Source: Phycisphaerae bacterium
GTDB taxonomy: Bacteria > Planctomycetota > Phycisphaerae > Phycisphaerales > SM1A02
Reading direction: 5' to 3'
DNA length: 64,000 bases
Assembly: GCA_002717655.1 (NCBI GenBank)
Contig: PBAY01000051.1
Span: 124,001 to 188,000 of the forward strand
The notes beneath the pieces are model-generated. The model was not told where the DNA came from, searched no databases, and worked only from the letters and a program-made list of their open reading frames with translations. Positions 1 through 8,155 of the stretch are shown piece after piece. A program made the translations under genes and the position numbers. The stretch's first letter is position 1; each line of letters starts with the position of its first letter.

Positions 1-1
1 C

Positions 2-2023
2 GATGGCACCTGGTTCGTCACCGCTGATGATGAACAAGGTGAAGAACAAAGCGGAAGAGTTCTGGTCGGCCAATTCACGATTATTGGTGATGCCAGCTCC
101 TCCATGTCCTTCGAAGCACTCTTTCAAGGCCGACTGGCTGATGGCACGACAAGTTGGCAGGAATCTGCCTCAATCACGATCCCTGCACCTGCAGGCCCTG
201 TGGACTGCAACGACAACGGTGTCGAAGATGCCGATGACATCGCCAATGGCACCAGCCAGGACTGCAATGGCAACGGTGTTCCCGATGAATGCGATCTCGA
301 TGACGGCAACAGCCAGGACTGCGACAACAACGGCACGCCTGATGAATGTCAGGGTGACGATTGTGATGGCAATGGCGTTCCCGACTCCTGCGATCTCGCT
401 GGTGGCGCCGCTGACTGCAACAACAATGGCGTGATCGACAGCTGTGACATCAATGATGGAACCTCTAATGACTGCGACAACAACGGTACTCCGGATGAAT
501 GCCAGAACGACGATTGCGATGGCAATGGCGTACCTGACTCATGCGATCTTGCTGGCGGCGCTGGTGACTGCAACAACAATGGTGTGATCGACAGCTGCGA
601 TATCGCCGACGAATCCTCCGAGGACTGCGATGGCGACGGCACCCCTGACGAGTGCGAGACCGACTCCGACGGTGACGGCACCATCGATGACTGCGAGTAC
701 ACCGCATACCTGAATGTCGAAACCGGCGTCACCTATGACACCTTCGACGATGCAGCTGCGGATGCTGGAAACACAGACCGCATCGACGCGGACTTCGAAG
801 CAATCAATGCCGAGACCCATGTCGACTTCCGTGGCAAGGCCCTCGAAGTAACCGTCATCAACGGTGAACTGGCGATGGCTATCGGTACCTCCATGAACCT
901 TGGCAATGGAAGTCGCCTCGAAGCTGGTGCTGATGCATCCTTCGCAGGCAGTGTCCGAACCAATGGAACGCATGCCGAGATTCTGGCAAGTGGTTCCATT
1001 ACGGTTGCTGACGCAGGCTCCATGACGGTCCGGGAGAACATGGCACTTGAGCTCATGACTCCAGCCATGACCAACGAAGGCGAAATGACCGTTCGTGATG
1101 GTGGCGATCTGGACATGAACATGACCGGCAGCTTCGTCAACAATGGAACGCTCCATTGCTACGGCGCCTGTGCCGTCTATGTCGATGCATTCGAGAATGC
1201 CGGCGACATGACTGCATCCGGCCACTTCTATGGTGATCTGGCCAACAGCGCTGCTGCCTCACTGCAGATGACCGCCAACACGGTTCTCTCAGGCGATCTC
1301 AACAATGATGGCTATGTCAATGCCAATGTTGGTTCCCTTTATGTACTTGGGAACATCACCAACAACGGCACCATCGTCGGCGACGTGTCTTCCGGTTTGA
1401 CTGACGTACTGGGCAACCTCCGTGTTGCTGGTGACTATGTCTCTGGTGCTGATTCCAGCCTCATCCTGCCTAGCAACTGGCAGCTGACGGTTGGTGGCGA
1501 CTTCGATATCGCGATCAATGACAGCAGTCGACTGCTGATCATCGATGCAGCCGTTCGTATGGCAGCAGGCCTCCCCGGCATCGATACCGTTGAAGCCATG
1601 AGTGCCGATCTGGGTGAAACCCTGGATGGCATCGACGCCTCCAACTTCGCCTATGGCGATCTGGTCATCGGCATGGGCAACTCCGTCCAGGTCGTTGACA
1701 ACCATGTCAATGGTGCCGGCAATGAGATCATGTATGTCCGAACCCTGACCATCGAGCCCGGCGCCACCTTCGACGCCAACGGCAAGACCGTCTGGTGCGA
1801 GGAACTCATCAATGAGGGAACCTACCTCGGCGATGTCAATGTGATCGACCCTGTCATCCCATGTGATGGCAACCTGAATGGTGATGATTTCGTCAACATC
1901 GACGACCTGCTCATCATTCTTGGAGACTGGGGCGGCACTGGCGGCGATGCCAACGGTGATGGTGCAACCAACATCGATGACATCCTTGTCGTCCTCAGCA
2001 ACTGGGGCCCATGCGGCGAGTGA
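2..2023 (+). CDS. Secreted Asp/Cys-rich repeat protein with C-terminal dockerin-like domain (5' end outside window)
   Basis: The frame is open from base 2, so the N-terminus and any signal peptide lie outside the window. About nine units of the form DCxxNGxPDxCD follow a short proline/alanine linker. They resemble thrombospondin type 3 / EF-hand-like calcium loops, and the paired cysteines suggest an extracytoplasmic location. A long region of about 400 residues then has spaced glycine and asparagine turns (for example NNGTLHCYG, NNGTIVGDV), as in beta-helical or adhesin-like surface proteins. The C-terminus carries two dockerin-type loops (NGDDFVNIDDLL and NGDGATNIDDIL), each followed by a W-G, and ends WGPCGE. 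The protein is probably exported and surface-attached; its substrate or partner cannot be told. A terminator follows the stop codon. Confidence 0.85.
   Translation, partial: DGTWFVTADDEQGEEQSGRVLVGQFTIIGDASSSMSFEALFQGRLADGTTSWQESASITIPAPAGPVDCNDNGVEDADDIANGTSQDCNGNGVPDECDLDDGNSQDCDNNGTPDECQGDDCDGNGVPDSCDLAGGAADCNNNGVIDSCDINDGTSNDCDNNGTPDECQNDDCDGNGVPDSCDLAGGAGDCNNNGVIDSCDIADESSEDCDGDGTPDECETDSDGDGTIDDCEYTAYLNVETGVTYDTFDDAAADAGNTDRIDADFEAINAETHVDFRGKALEVTVINGELAMAIGTSMNLGNGSRLEAGADASFAGSVRTNGTHAEILASGSITVADAGSMTVRENMALELMTPAMTNEGEMTVRDGGDLDMNMTGSFVNNGTLHCYGACAVYVDAFENAGDMTASGHFYGDLANSAAASLQMTANTVLSGDLNNDGYVNANVGSLYVLGNITNNGTIVGDVSSGLTDVLGNLRVAGDYVSGADSSLILPSNWQLTVGGDFDIAINDSSRLLIIDAAVRMAAGLPGIDTVEAMSADLGETLDGIDASNFAYGDLVIGMGNSVQVVDNHVNGAGNEIMYVRTLTIEPGATFDANGKTVWCEELINEGTYLGDVNVIDPVIPCDGNLNGDDFVNIDDLLIILGDWGGTGGDANGDGATNIDDILVVLSNWGPCGE
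317..622 (+). repeat. 153-bp tandem duplication inside the calcium-repeat region
   Basis: The segment at 317-469 is repeated in frame at 470-622, a period of 153 bases or 51 codons, with roughly four fifths of bases identical by eye. Many differences are at third codon positions. Each copy encodes three Cys-Asp repeat units. The pattern indicates growth of the repeat domain by unequal crossover or slippage followed by drift. Confidence 0.8.
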
Positions 2024-2082
2024 TTCTCGTCAAAGGGTCATCATCTTCCGAATCATCGGTTGATGACGAATCTTGATTCAAG

Positions 2083-2123
2083 CAGGGCGTGCAGCCAGCA
2101 GGTTGCACGCCCTGTTTCTTTTT
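2083..2123 (+). terminator. Rho-independent terminator
   Basis: An 11-bp perfect stem (2083-2093 with 2104-2114; arms CAGGGCGTGCA / TGCACGCCCTG) with a 10-base loop is followed by TTTCTTTTT at 2115-2123. It lies 60 bases downstream of the repeat-protein stop codon and points rightwards. Confidence 0.9.
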
Positions 2124-2133
2124 GAACGGGCAT

Positions 2134-2766
2134 TCAGGCGTTACGTTCGATCCAATCGACAACCAGTTGAATCACTTCCTGATTGCTCATGATCGTCGAA
2201 TGGCCCGCATGGACCTGTCGAAGCTCATCAACATCCTGATAGGTGGTCTCGGTCACTGAGACCGTTCCATCATGCGCCTCGCCGGAGTTGAAAATACGGG
2301 CCAAGGCAAAACACCATGATGGCGGGCTCGACCAGGAGAGCCCGCGTGTACCTGCAATGACCAGATTCGGCGAAGGCAGAGATGGCCACGCTTCAGGATC
2401 TGCCAGTTGACCCAGTGCCGGCCCGAAGAACCAGCGGAGCAAGGGGGTGCGACTTGCCCATCTGGCAGCCTTGGACCCGCTGTTGGGAGGCGCAAGCAAC
2501 ACACTCCCCTGCCAATCATGCCGCTTAGCCAGATGGCGAAGAATGATGCCGCCCATGGAGTGCGTGACAGCGATCAAGGGTCGATCACCAAGATCCCGAT
2601 CAATTCGTTCTGAAATCCGATCTGAAATCGATGACATGGTTCCGCGTCTTGAGGGGTATGTCATCGACCAGGTTTCATGCCCCTCGGCCTCAAGACGACG
2701 CCGAAGACTGCCCATGGAACGATGGGTGCGACCAAGACCATGCAATAACACGATGACGGACGACAT
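2134..2766 (-). CDS. Alpha/beta-hydrolase, lipase/PGAP1-like
   Basis: A 210-residue alpha/beta-hydrolase. The N-terminus has the family's beta-strand and oxyanion motif VIVLLHGLG. The nucleophile elbow is THSMGG with Ser near residue 70; a later HDGTVS and a C-terminal VHAGHS supply plausible acid and catalytic histidine. The order resembles small triacylglycerol lipase / PGAP1-like esterases, with no lid domain visible. No signal peptide is obvious. ATG at 2766 is preferred because the upstream in-frame alternative at 2805 is a TTG with no ribosome site. It is transcribed divergently from hisS with about 70 bp between them. The substrate is unknown. Confidence 0.8.
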   Translation of the reverse strand: MSSVIVLLHGLGRTHRSMGSLRRRLEAEGHETWSMTYPSRRGTMSSISDRISERIDRDLGDRPLIAVTHSMGGIILRHLAKRHDWQGSVLLAPPNSGSKAARWASRTPLLRWFFGPALGQLADPEAWPSLPSPNLVIAGTRGLSWSSPPSWCFALARIFNSGEAHDGTVSVTETTYQDVDELRQVHAGHSTIMSNQEVIQLVVDWIERNA

Positions 2767-2834
2767 GATTCGCCGAGTCTGACCGCCAGCACCCGAATAC
2801 GTCAAGCCCGCCAGCGGCTAAACTCTCCACTGCC

Positions 2835-4157
2835 ATGGGCAAACCACGTCAGACATTCCAGACCCCAAGAGGAACACGGGACTTCTTCCCGGCGGACATG
2901 GCTGCCAGACGCCATATCGAATCCTGCTGGCGATCGACCTCGACCGCCTGGGGATTTGATGAGATCGAAGGACCAACCTTCGAACATCTCGATCTCTATA
3001 CCGTCAAGTCCGGCCCTGGAATCGTCAACGAACTGTTCAGTTTCCAACGAAGTGGTGGTGATACCAATTACGCCCTTCGCCCTGAGTTCACACCGACGCT
3101 GGCTCGCATGGCCGTCTCCCAGGGAAAGGCGTTGCCCATACCAACCAAATGGTTTTCGATTCCATGCCTGTTCCGAGCCGAGCGGCCGCAACGTGGACGT
3201 CTTCGAGAGCATGTGCAATGGAATGTCGATGTTCTTGGTCTGGCCGAAGCTCCTGCGGATGCAGAATTGATCTCGGTTGCCATTGCTGCACTTGATCGCC
3301 TTGGTCTTGATCCCTCAATGGTGCAGGTCAAATTCAGTCATCGTGATGTAGTCGCCAATCTCCTGAAGGGACTTGGTGTACCTGACGATCAACTGCCTGC
3401 AGCGTTTGACCTGCTGGACCGCCGCGACAAGATGCCCGCTGAAGTCTTCGTCGACAAAGCAAGTTCACTGGGTCTGAATGAAGAAGCTGTTGGCCGCTTT
3501 GACGAACTGGCACATACCACCACGGAGCCCGGGTCCGATCCAACCGCCATCAAAGGGCTTGCCGCTGAAGATGCCGGGCATCTGGGCGAACTCCATCGCT
3601 GTCTGAAGGATCATGGAATAGCAGACTGGTGCCATGTGGATCTCGGGATCGTCCGAGGTCTGGCCTATTACACCGGGACCGTCTTCGAGATTCATGAGAC
3701 ATCGGGAGCTGAGCGAGCCATCGCCGGTGGTGGTCGCTATGACCATCTCGTCGAATTGTTCGGCGGACCGTCCACTCCTGCCTGTGGATTTGGAATGGGT
3801 GACGTCGTGCTCTCGCTTGTACTGGCTGATCGAGGCCTCCTGGATGTCGAGGCAATGCTGCCTCGACCGGATGCATTCGTGGTCTGCATTGATGATGACA
3901 TGAGTTCACACCTGGTTCCGGTGACCAGCCGACTTCGTCATGCCGGCTATCACGCTCGAAGTTCCTACAAACAGACTCGCAATCCCGGCAAGCTTCTCAA
4001 GGAAGCCAATGCCAATCGTGCGCGTCTGGCCATCATGCTCGGTCGGGAACTCAATGATGGAGTAGTCGTGATCAAGGATCTCGAAGCAGGTGAGCAACAC
4101 GAGATCCAACTTGCAGAACTGGAACAGGCCGTCGCACGACTCCTGGACAGGTCATGA
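2835..4157 (+). CDS. hisS: Histidine--tRNA ligase
   Basis: A class II aminoacyl-tRNA synthetase of 440 residues, normal for HisRS. Motif 1 region TPRGTRDFFP is at the N-terminus. Motif 2 is in the FRAERPQRGRLREH segment (shorter notation: FRAERPQRGR). The histidine-specific signatures RGLAYYTGTVFE and GGGRYD are intact, followed by the glycine-rich motif 3 CGFGMG and a C-terminal anticodon-binding domain. It charges tRNA-His in the cytoplasm. Its stop codon overlaps the start of mqnB by 4 bases (ATGA), so the two are probably translated from one message. Confidence 0.97.
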   Translation: MGKPRQTFQTPRGTRDFFPADMAARRHIESCWRSTSTAWGFDEIEGPTFEHLDLYTVKSGPGIVNELFSFQRSGGDTNYALRPEFTPTLARMAVSQGKALPIPTKWFSIPCLFRAERPQRGRLREHVQWNVDVLGLAEAPADAELISVAIAALDRLGLDPSMVQVKFSHRDVVANLLKGLGVPDDQLPAAFDLLDRRDKMPAEVFVDKASSLGLNEEAVGRFDELAHTTTEPGSDPTAIKGLAAEDAGHLGELHRCLKDHGIADWCHVDLGIVRGLAYYTGTVFEIHETSGAERAIAGGGRYDHLVELFGGPSTPACGFGMGDVVLSLVLADRGLLDVEAMLPRPDAFVVCIDDDMSSHLVPVTSRLRHAGYHARSSYKQTRNPGKLLKEANANRARLAIMLGRELNDGVVVIKDLEAGEQHEIQLAELEQAVARLLDRS

Positions 4158-4783
4158 CCACCCTGATTGTGACGGCTGTGGAAGCAGAATCGCAGGCCAT
4201 CGGCGACCTGGATGATTGTCTGGTCATCGCAGCAGGCATCGGACGCACCAATGCCGCCGCAGCGACCACTCAGCACTGTCTTGAACACGGAAACATCTCC
4301 GCCGTCATCAGTGCCGGCATTGCTGGAGCACTCCCTGACAGCGGACTCGGTGTCGGCGATGTTCTGCTGGCTGATCGGTGCATCTACGTCGAAGAAGGCC
4401 TGGCGTCCCCGGATGGATTTCAGGACATGGAGACCATGGGCTTCCCTCTGGGTGACTTCACGGGTAACCAGGTTCCGGTTGACTCAAGCCTGCTGGCACA
4501 GGTTCAGGAGCACTTTCCCACTGGCGCGATTGCAACGGTCGCAACCTGTTCCGGAACCGATGAACAGGCTCGACTGGTCGTTGAACGAACCGGCGCCAAA
4601 GCCGAAGCAATGGAAGGGGCCGCAGTCGTCCATGCGGCTCGAAGACTTGGGCTCCCTGCACTGGAGATCAGGGGTATCAGCAATACCACTGGCGACCGCA
4701 ATCTACAGCAATGGGATCTTCAGGCCGGACTAGAGGCCATTGGAACCGCTGTTGAATCATTGATCTCCAGACTACGTCCGTAG
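4154..4783 (+). CDS. mqnB: Futalosine hydrolase (MqnB-like nucleosidase)
   Basis: A 209-residue purine-nucleoside-phosphorylase-type nucleosidase. Visible features are the N-terminal strand with VTAVEAE (the catalytic Glu position), the glycine loop SAGIAGAL, the EMEGAAV-type segment here as AEAMEGAAVVHAA, and a late RGISNTTGD with the catalytic Asp. The length and motif set fit futalosine hydrolase, which splits futalosine to dehypoxanthine futalosine in menaquinone synthesis, better than MTA/SAH nucleosidase. The call is supported by an MqnE gene at 57.6 kb in the same window. It overlaps hisS by 4 bases. A generic 5'-methylthioadenosine nucleosidase is the alternative. Confidence 0.8.
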   Translation: MTTLIVTAVEAESQAIGDLDDCLVIAAGIGRTNAAAATTQHCLEHGNISAVISAGIAGALPDSGLGVGDVLLADRCIYVEEGLASPDGFQDMETMGFPLGDFTGNQVPVDSSLLAQVQEHFPTGAIATVATCSGTDEQARLVVERTGAKAEAMEGAAVVHAARRLGLPALEIRGISNTTGDRNLQQWDLQAGLEAIGTAVESLISRLRP

Positions 4784-4938
4784 AACACACAGAATCCGAA
4801 TGATCCGATTACGCCATGCAGATGTCGTGACTGTCATCGCATGTCCGTTCTGCTGAAAGACCTCGCTTGAGAAGTGAGTTGTCATGGTCGACCCCCATGT
4901 AATCGTCGATATCTGTCCCGTCACCGGAGGGAGGGCCA

Positions 4939-6141
4939 ATGCGGCTCACGTTCGGCCGATCATCAGGCCGCCCCATTGCGATTGATCTTGGACTGTCCGC
5001 CGCCAGGCTTCTCCAGCGTGGCGGGGCTGATGGCCGCCACATCATCGCTGCAGACGAGATACCAATCCCGGATGAATACGGAGATGACGCGGCAAGGCGA
5101 CTGGGATTTCTCGCAGATGAAATACCGAGGGTCTTGAAGGAAGGACGATTCCGAGGCAATCAGGTCATGCTGGCCATGCCTGGATACGCAACCACCGTGC
5201 AACACATGCAATTGGACAGTTCAGAGGTCCGTGAGCCGGAACTGGCCATGCATACCAAGTTGCAGGGATGTGAAGGCGAGCAGATGGTCCGGAAGATCGA
5301 TGTGGCGGAAATCCATCGTCATGGCAAGCCAATGTCAGAGATCATCTGTCTTGCACTGCCTCGTGATCTGGTCATGCAGCATGTCGAAATGCTTCATGGA
5401 TTGAAACTCGACATCGCAGGTGTACATACCCAACCCGTCATGCTGGCAGCTGCGTTCAATCATCTGAATCGAAGAACAGCAGACAGTTCTCTGGCAACCT
5501 GCTACATCGACCTTGGCTACGGGGGAACAACGATCAGCATCACGCATGGTCAGAAGATCGTCTTTGCACGACGAATACCCGTAGGCGGATGGCATTTTGA
5601 TCGCTCCATCTCCAGAACCATGAACTGTGATCTGGCCGCTACGAGAGCTCATCGACTGGCAATCACCGCACCAGATGCCACCTCAGCTCAAGCTCCTGCG
5701 AAGGCTCAGAGCGGGATGGCCATGCTTGATGCCGCCATGGCTCAGGCAACTGGTCTTGATCGACGTATTGGTCAGCCAGATCCCGGTCTGGCTGGCGAAG
5801 TCTCGCCTGGCAAACCTCCGATGGCTGCGATCGATCTATCTGAACTGCTGGAGACGCTTGTAGACGAAATCGCATTATGCCTGCGTTACCACAAGAGCCT
5901 CTTCCCACAACGATCCATCAGTCGCGCCATCTTCGTCGGAGGAGAGTCTCGCGAAAGCTGGCTCTGTCGCCACATTGTCCAGGCCGTGCGACTCCCCGGG
6001 CAGGCCGGTGACCCACTTGCCCGTCTTGATACGAATGATGACGCCACCGGCTTGCTTGGCTGGTCGAATCGAAGTCGACCGGAATGGGCCATTGCGGCTG
6101 GGCTGCTGGAATACAGAGTCGACCGGAGAACCAAGGTATGA
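4939..6141 (+). CDS. pilM: Type IV pilus assembly protein PilM (actin-like ATPase)
   Basis: A 400-residue protein with the actin/FtsA-like fold expected of PilM. It has IAIDLGLSAARL at the start (phosphate 1 region), YIDLGYGGTTISI near the middle (phosphate 2), and FVGGESR (adenosine-binding loop) toward the C-terminus. A strong purine ribosome site, GGAGGGAGGG at 4926-4935, precedes ATG 4939. PilM sits on the cytoplasmic face and binds the PilN N-terminus; here it opens an operon with PilN, PilO and a PilP-like gene, each overlapping the next. The long Ala/Pro insertion around residues 240-290 is not typical. Confidence 0.88.
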   Translation: MRLTFGRSSGRPIAIDLGLSAARLLQRGGADGRHIIAADEIPIPDEYGDDAARRLGFLADEIPRVLKEGRFRGNQVMLAMPGYATTVQHMQLDSSEVREPELAMHTKLQGCEGEQMVRKIDVAEIHRHGKPMSEIICLALPRDLVMQHVEMLHGLKLDIAGVHTQPVMLAAAFNHLNRRTADSSLATCYIDLGYGGTTISITHGQKIVFARRIPVGGWHFDRSISRTMNCDLAATRAHRLAITAPDATSAQAPAKAQSGMAMLDAAMAQATGLDRRIGQPDPGLAGEVSPGKPPMAAIDLSELLETLVDEIALCLRYHKSLFPQRSISRAIFVGGESRESWLCRHIVQAVRLPGQAGDPLARLDTNDDATGLLGWSNRSRPEWAIAAGLLEYRVDRRTKV

Positions 6142-6860
6142 ATGACAGCTTCCTGCCTGTTGAATACACCGAACAACGACGTGACAGACGAACTCACATT
6201 CTGGCGATGCTGCTGTTCATCACTGTGATGACTGGTGTCGTGTCCGCCTTTCTTTGGAAGAGAACCGAATGGCGAAAAGTAGAAGAGGTCAGGAAGCAGG
6301 TTGAAATTCGGTATGAGCAGGCTGGCATTGAAGTTGGCCAGTTGATGCTGCTCCAACAGGCTCAACAAGCCACGATTGAAAAGGCGGAACTTGCCGCCGC
6401 ATTGGTCGAAAAGGTGCCTCGATCGATTCTGCTGGCGGAACTCATCAACCATATGCCCCCGGGGCTCGGACTTGATGAACTCAAGCTCGAGTCCACCAGA
6501 ATCATCATCAAGCCTGACCCAAAGGACACCAAGGGTCATAAGGGTCGTTCGGCGGTTCGATCGACTGAGGACAAGGGACCGCCTGCGGCTCCAGTCTATG
6601 ACACGAGACTGTCACTCACTGGCTTTGCTGCAACAGATGTACATGTCTCTGAATTTCTGGCCGCACTCAATGATCATGTTCTCTTTCAGGATGTCAATCT
6701 CGTTTCCTCACGAGAAAACATCTCGGACAATCAAGTGTCACGTGAATTCCGGATCAAGATGAAACTCCGGAGGGAAGCTGATTCTCGCGCATTGCGTGAT
6801 CCATCAGATGCATCTGATCACACACCAGCGGCAATCGTGGAGGCTGGAACCCATGAATAG
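6138..6860 (+). CDS. pilN: PilN-like inner-membrane pilus assembly protein
   Basis: A 240-residue single-pass membrane protein. A short cytoplasmic N-terminus (MNDSFLPVEYTEQRR) of the kind that docks into PilM is followed by one membrane helix at about residues 21-40, a coiled-coil stretch, and a ferredoxin-like periplasmic domain. ATG 6138 overlaps the pilM stop (ATGA) and has GGAG about 9 bases upstream; an in-frame ATG further upstream lies inside pilM and is rejected. With PilO it should form the inner-membrane alignment ring. Sequence similarity is at the level of topology and gene order, as usual for this family. Confidence 0.8.
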   Translation: MNDSFLPVEYTEQRRDRRTHILAMLLFITVMTGVVSAFLWKRTEWRKVEEVRKQVEIRYEQAGIEVGQLMLLQQAQQATIEKAELAAALVEKVPRSILLAELINHMPPGLGLDELKLESTRIIIKPDPKDTKGHKGRSAVRSTEDKGPPAAPVYDTRLSLTGFAATDVHVSEFLAALNDHVLFQDVNLVSSRENISDNQVSREFRIKMKLRREADSRALRDPSDASDHTPAAIVEAGTHE

Positions 6861-7440
6861 TCATACACGTCAGATCATCTATGTCCTTGTTCTGCTTACC
6901 GTCCCTCTGGCCGCCTGGTACTTCGTCTTTGTTCCTCGCAATTCGGAGATCGACCGTACCAATCAGGCCATTGAGGAACGAGAGTCGCAGTTGAAGAAGA
7001 TCAACGAGGTGATTGCAACACTCGGAGATCTGGAAAAAGCAGTTCAAGAAGGCGAGGCAGCCATCAAGCGAGTGGAAGCCAAACTTCCATCTCGTCGTGA
7101 TGTGGAGAGCATGCTTGAACAACTCTGGCAGGTGGCACGTCGCAATGATCTGACGGTGAAATCCGTCAAGACGTTGCCTGCAGTCTCGTCGACCGTCTAT
7201 CGAGAGCTCCCCCTTCAGGTACAGCTCATCGGGCCGTTTGAAGGCTATTACCGATTTCTACTGGAACTCGAGACGCTCCCACGCATCACACGCATCTTCA
7301 ACATGCAGCTGAAGAGAACCCAGTCGGAGGGGTCGAGGTCGGAAGAAGAGCCCGGCCACATCATCGCCGACTTTGAACTGAGCATCTATTTCGCAGATGA
7401 AGCAACCGCACTGGCCTGGAATCAGGAGAGCGCTCGATGA
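6853..7440 (+). CDS. pilO: PilO-like inner-membrane pilus assembly protein
   Basis: A 195-residue bitopic protein: membrane helix at about residues 8-27 (IIYVLVLLTVPLAAWYFVF), then a coiled coil of about 60 residues, then a globular domain with GPFEGYYRFLLELETLPRI, a segment typical of PilO. The start overlaps the pilN stop by 8 bases and is preceded by GGAGG at 6839-6843. It should pair with PilN in the periplasm. Its stop overlaps the next gene by 4 bases, so translation is coupled along the whole operon. Confidence 0.83.
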   Translation: MNSHTRQIIYVLVLLTVPLAAWYFVFVPRNSEIDRTNQAIEERESQLKKINEVIATLGDLEKAVQEGEAAIKRVEAKLPSRRDVESMLEQLWQVARRNDLTVKSVKTLPAVSSTVYRELPLQVQLIGPFEGYYRFLLELETLPRITRIFNMQLKRTQSEGSRSEEEPGHIIADFELSIYFADEATALAWNQESAR

Positions 7441-8135
7441 ATGATTCATGGGAACCAATGGAAACCGGGTTCGAGCAGAACCCTGCCGACGACACCTTGA
7501 TGGATGAATTTCATGAGGAACTTCCTACTTTCACAAGACAGGGAAAGCGCCGGCCAGCCATACTGCTTTCTACTGTGACCGCCTGCAGCCTGGTCGCCAT
7601 TCTGGCGATGAGAACCCTGACCGGTGGCATTGGTCAGGTGATGGCCGATACGGGTGTGGAAGAAGCTGTTTCAGGATTTCTTGACTTCGTCCGCAAGGGA
7701 GAAGTAAAGCAGGAGCAGAAACCAGAACGATCGGGTGATCCCTTCGCGGATCTGGTCACCGACCAGTATGCCTCGCTTCAGATTCCTGCTGACCAATTGC
7801 GCAGCAACCCGTTCGTCACTCCATGGACGACAACACGCAATGCGTCGTTCACGGCTCCCAGAACACGACTCACCTTGAGTGAACGGCGAGCTGCTCGTCG
7901 TGATGAACTTGCCTCATGCGGCCAAAGTCTGATCGTCGACTCAGTCATGACCGGCCATACACCTCTGGCGACAATCAACGATCGAATACTGCGTATTGGA
8001 GAACATATTGAGGTCGAAGATCAAAAGGCGACATGCATACTTCAATCCGTGCATGCGGATGGTGTCGTAATGATCGCTCGTGATGAAGAAATGGATCTGG
8101 AAACAACAATCAGGATCCATCTCCGACGTGAATAG
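7437..8135 (+). CDS. PilP/GspC-like bitopic periplasmic protein
   Basis: A 232-residue protein with a cytoplasmic acidic N-terminus, one membrane helix at about residues 42-60, a low-complexity linker, and a C-terminal domain of about 70 residues. That domain (LIVDSVMTGHTPLATINDRI, then IGEHIE and IHLRRE) has the strand pattern of the homology-region domain shared by GspC and PilP, which links the inner-membrane ring to the secretin. No secretin gene lies in the window. Assignment rests on the fourth position in the pilM-N-O operon plus this domain pattern; it begins in the ATGA overlap with pilO. Confidence 0.6.
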   Translation: MNDSWEPMETGFEQNPADDTLMDEFHEELPTFTRQGKRRPAILLSTVTACSLVAILAMRTLTGGIGQVMADTGVEEAVSGFLDFVRKGEVKQEQKPERSGDPFADLVTDQYASLQIPADQLRSNPFVTPWTTTRNASFTAPRTRLTLSERRAARRDELASCGQSLIVDSVMTGHTPLATINDRILRIGEHIEVEDQKATCILQSVHADGVVMIARDEEMDLETTIRIHLRRE

Positions 8136-8155
8136 ACAGGAAAACGAAGACGACC

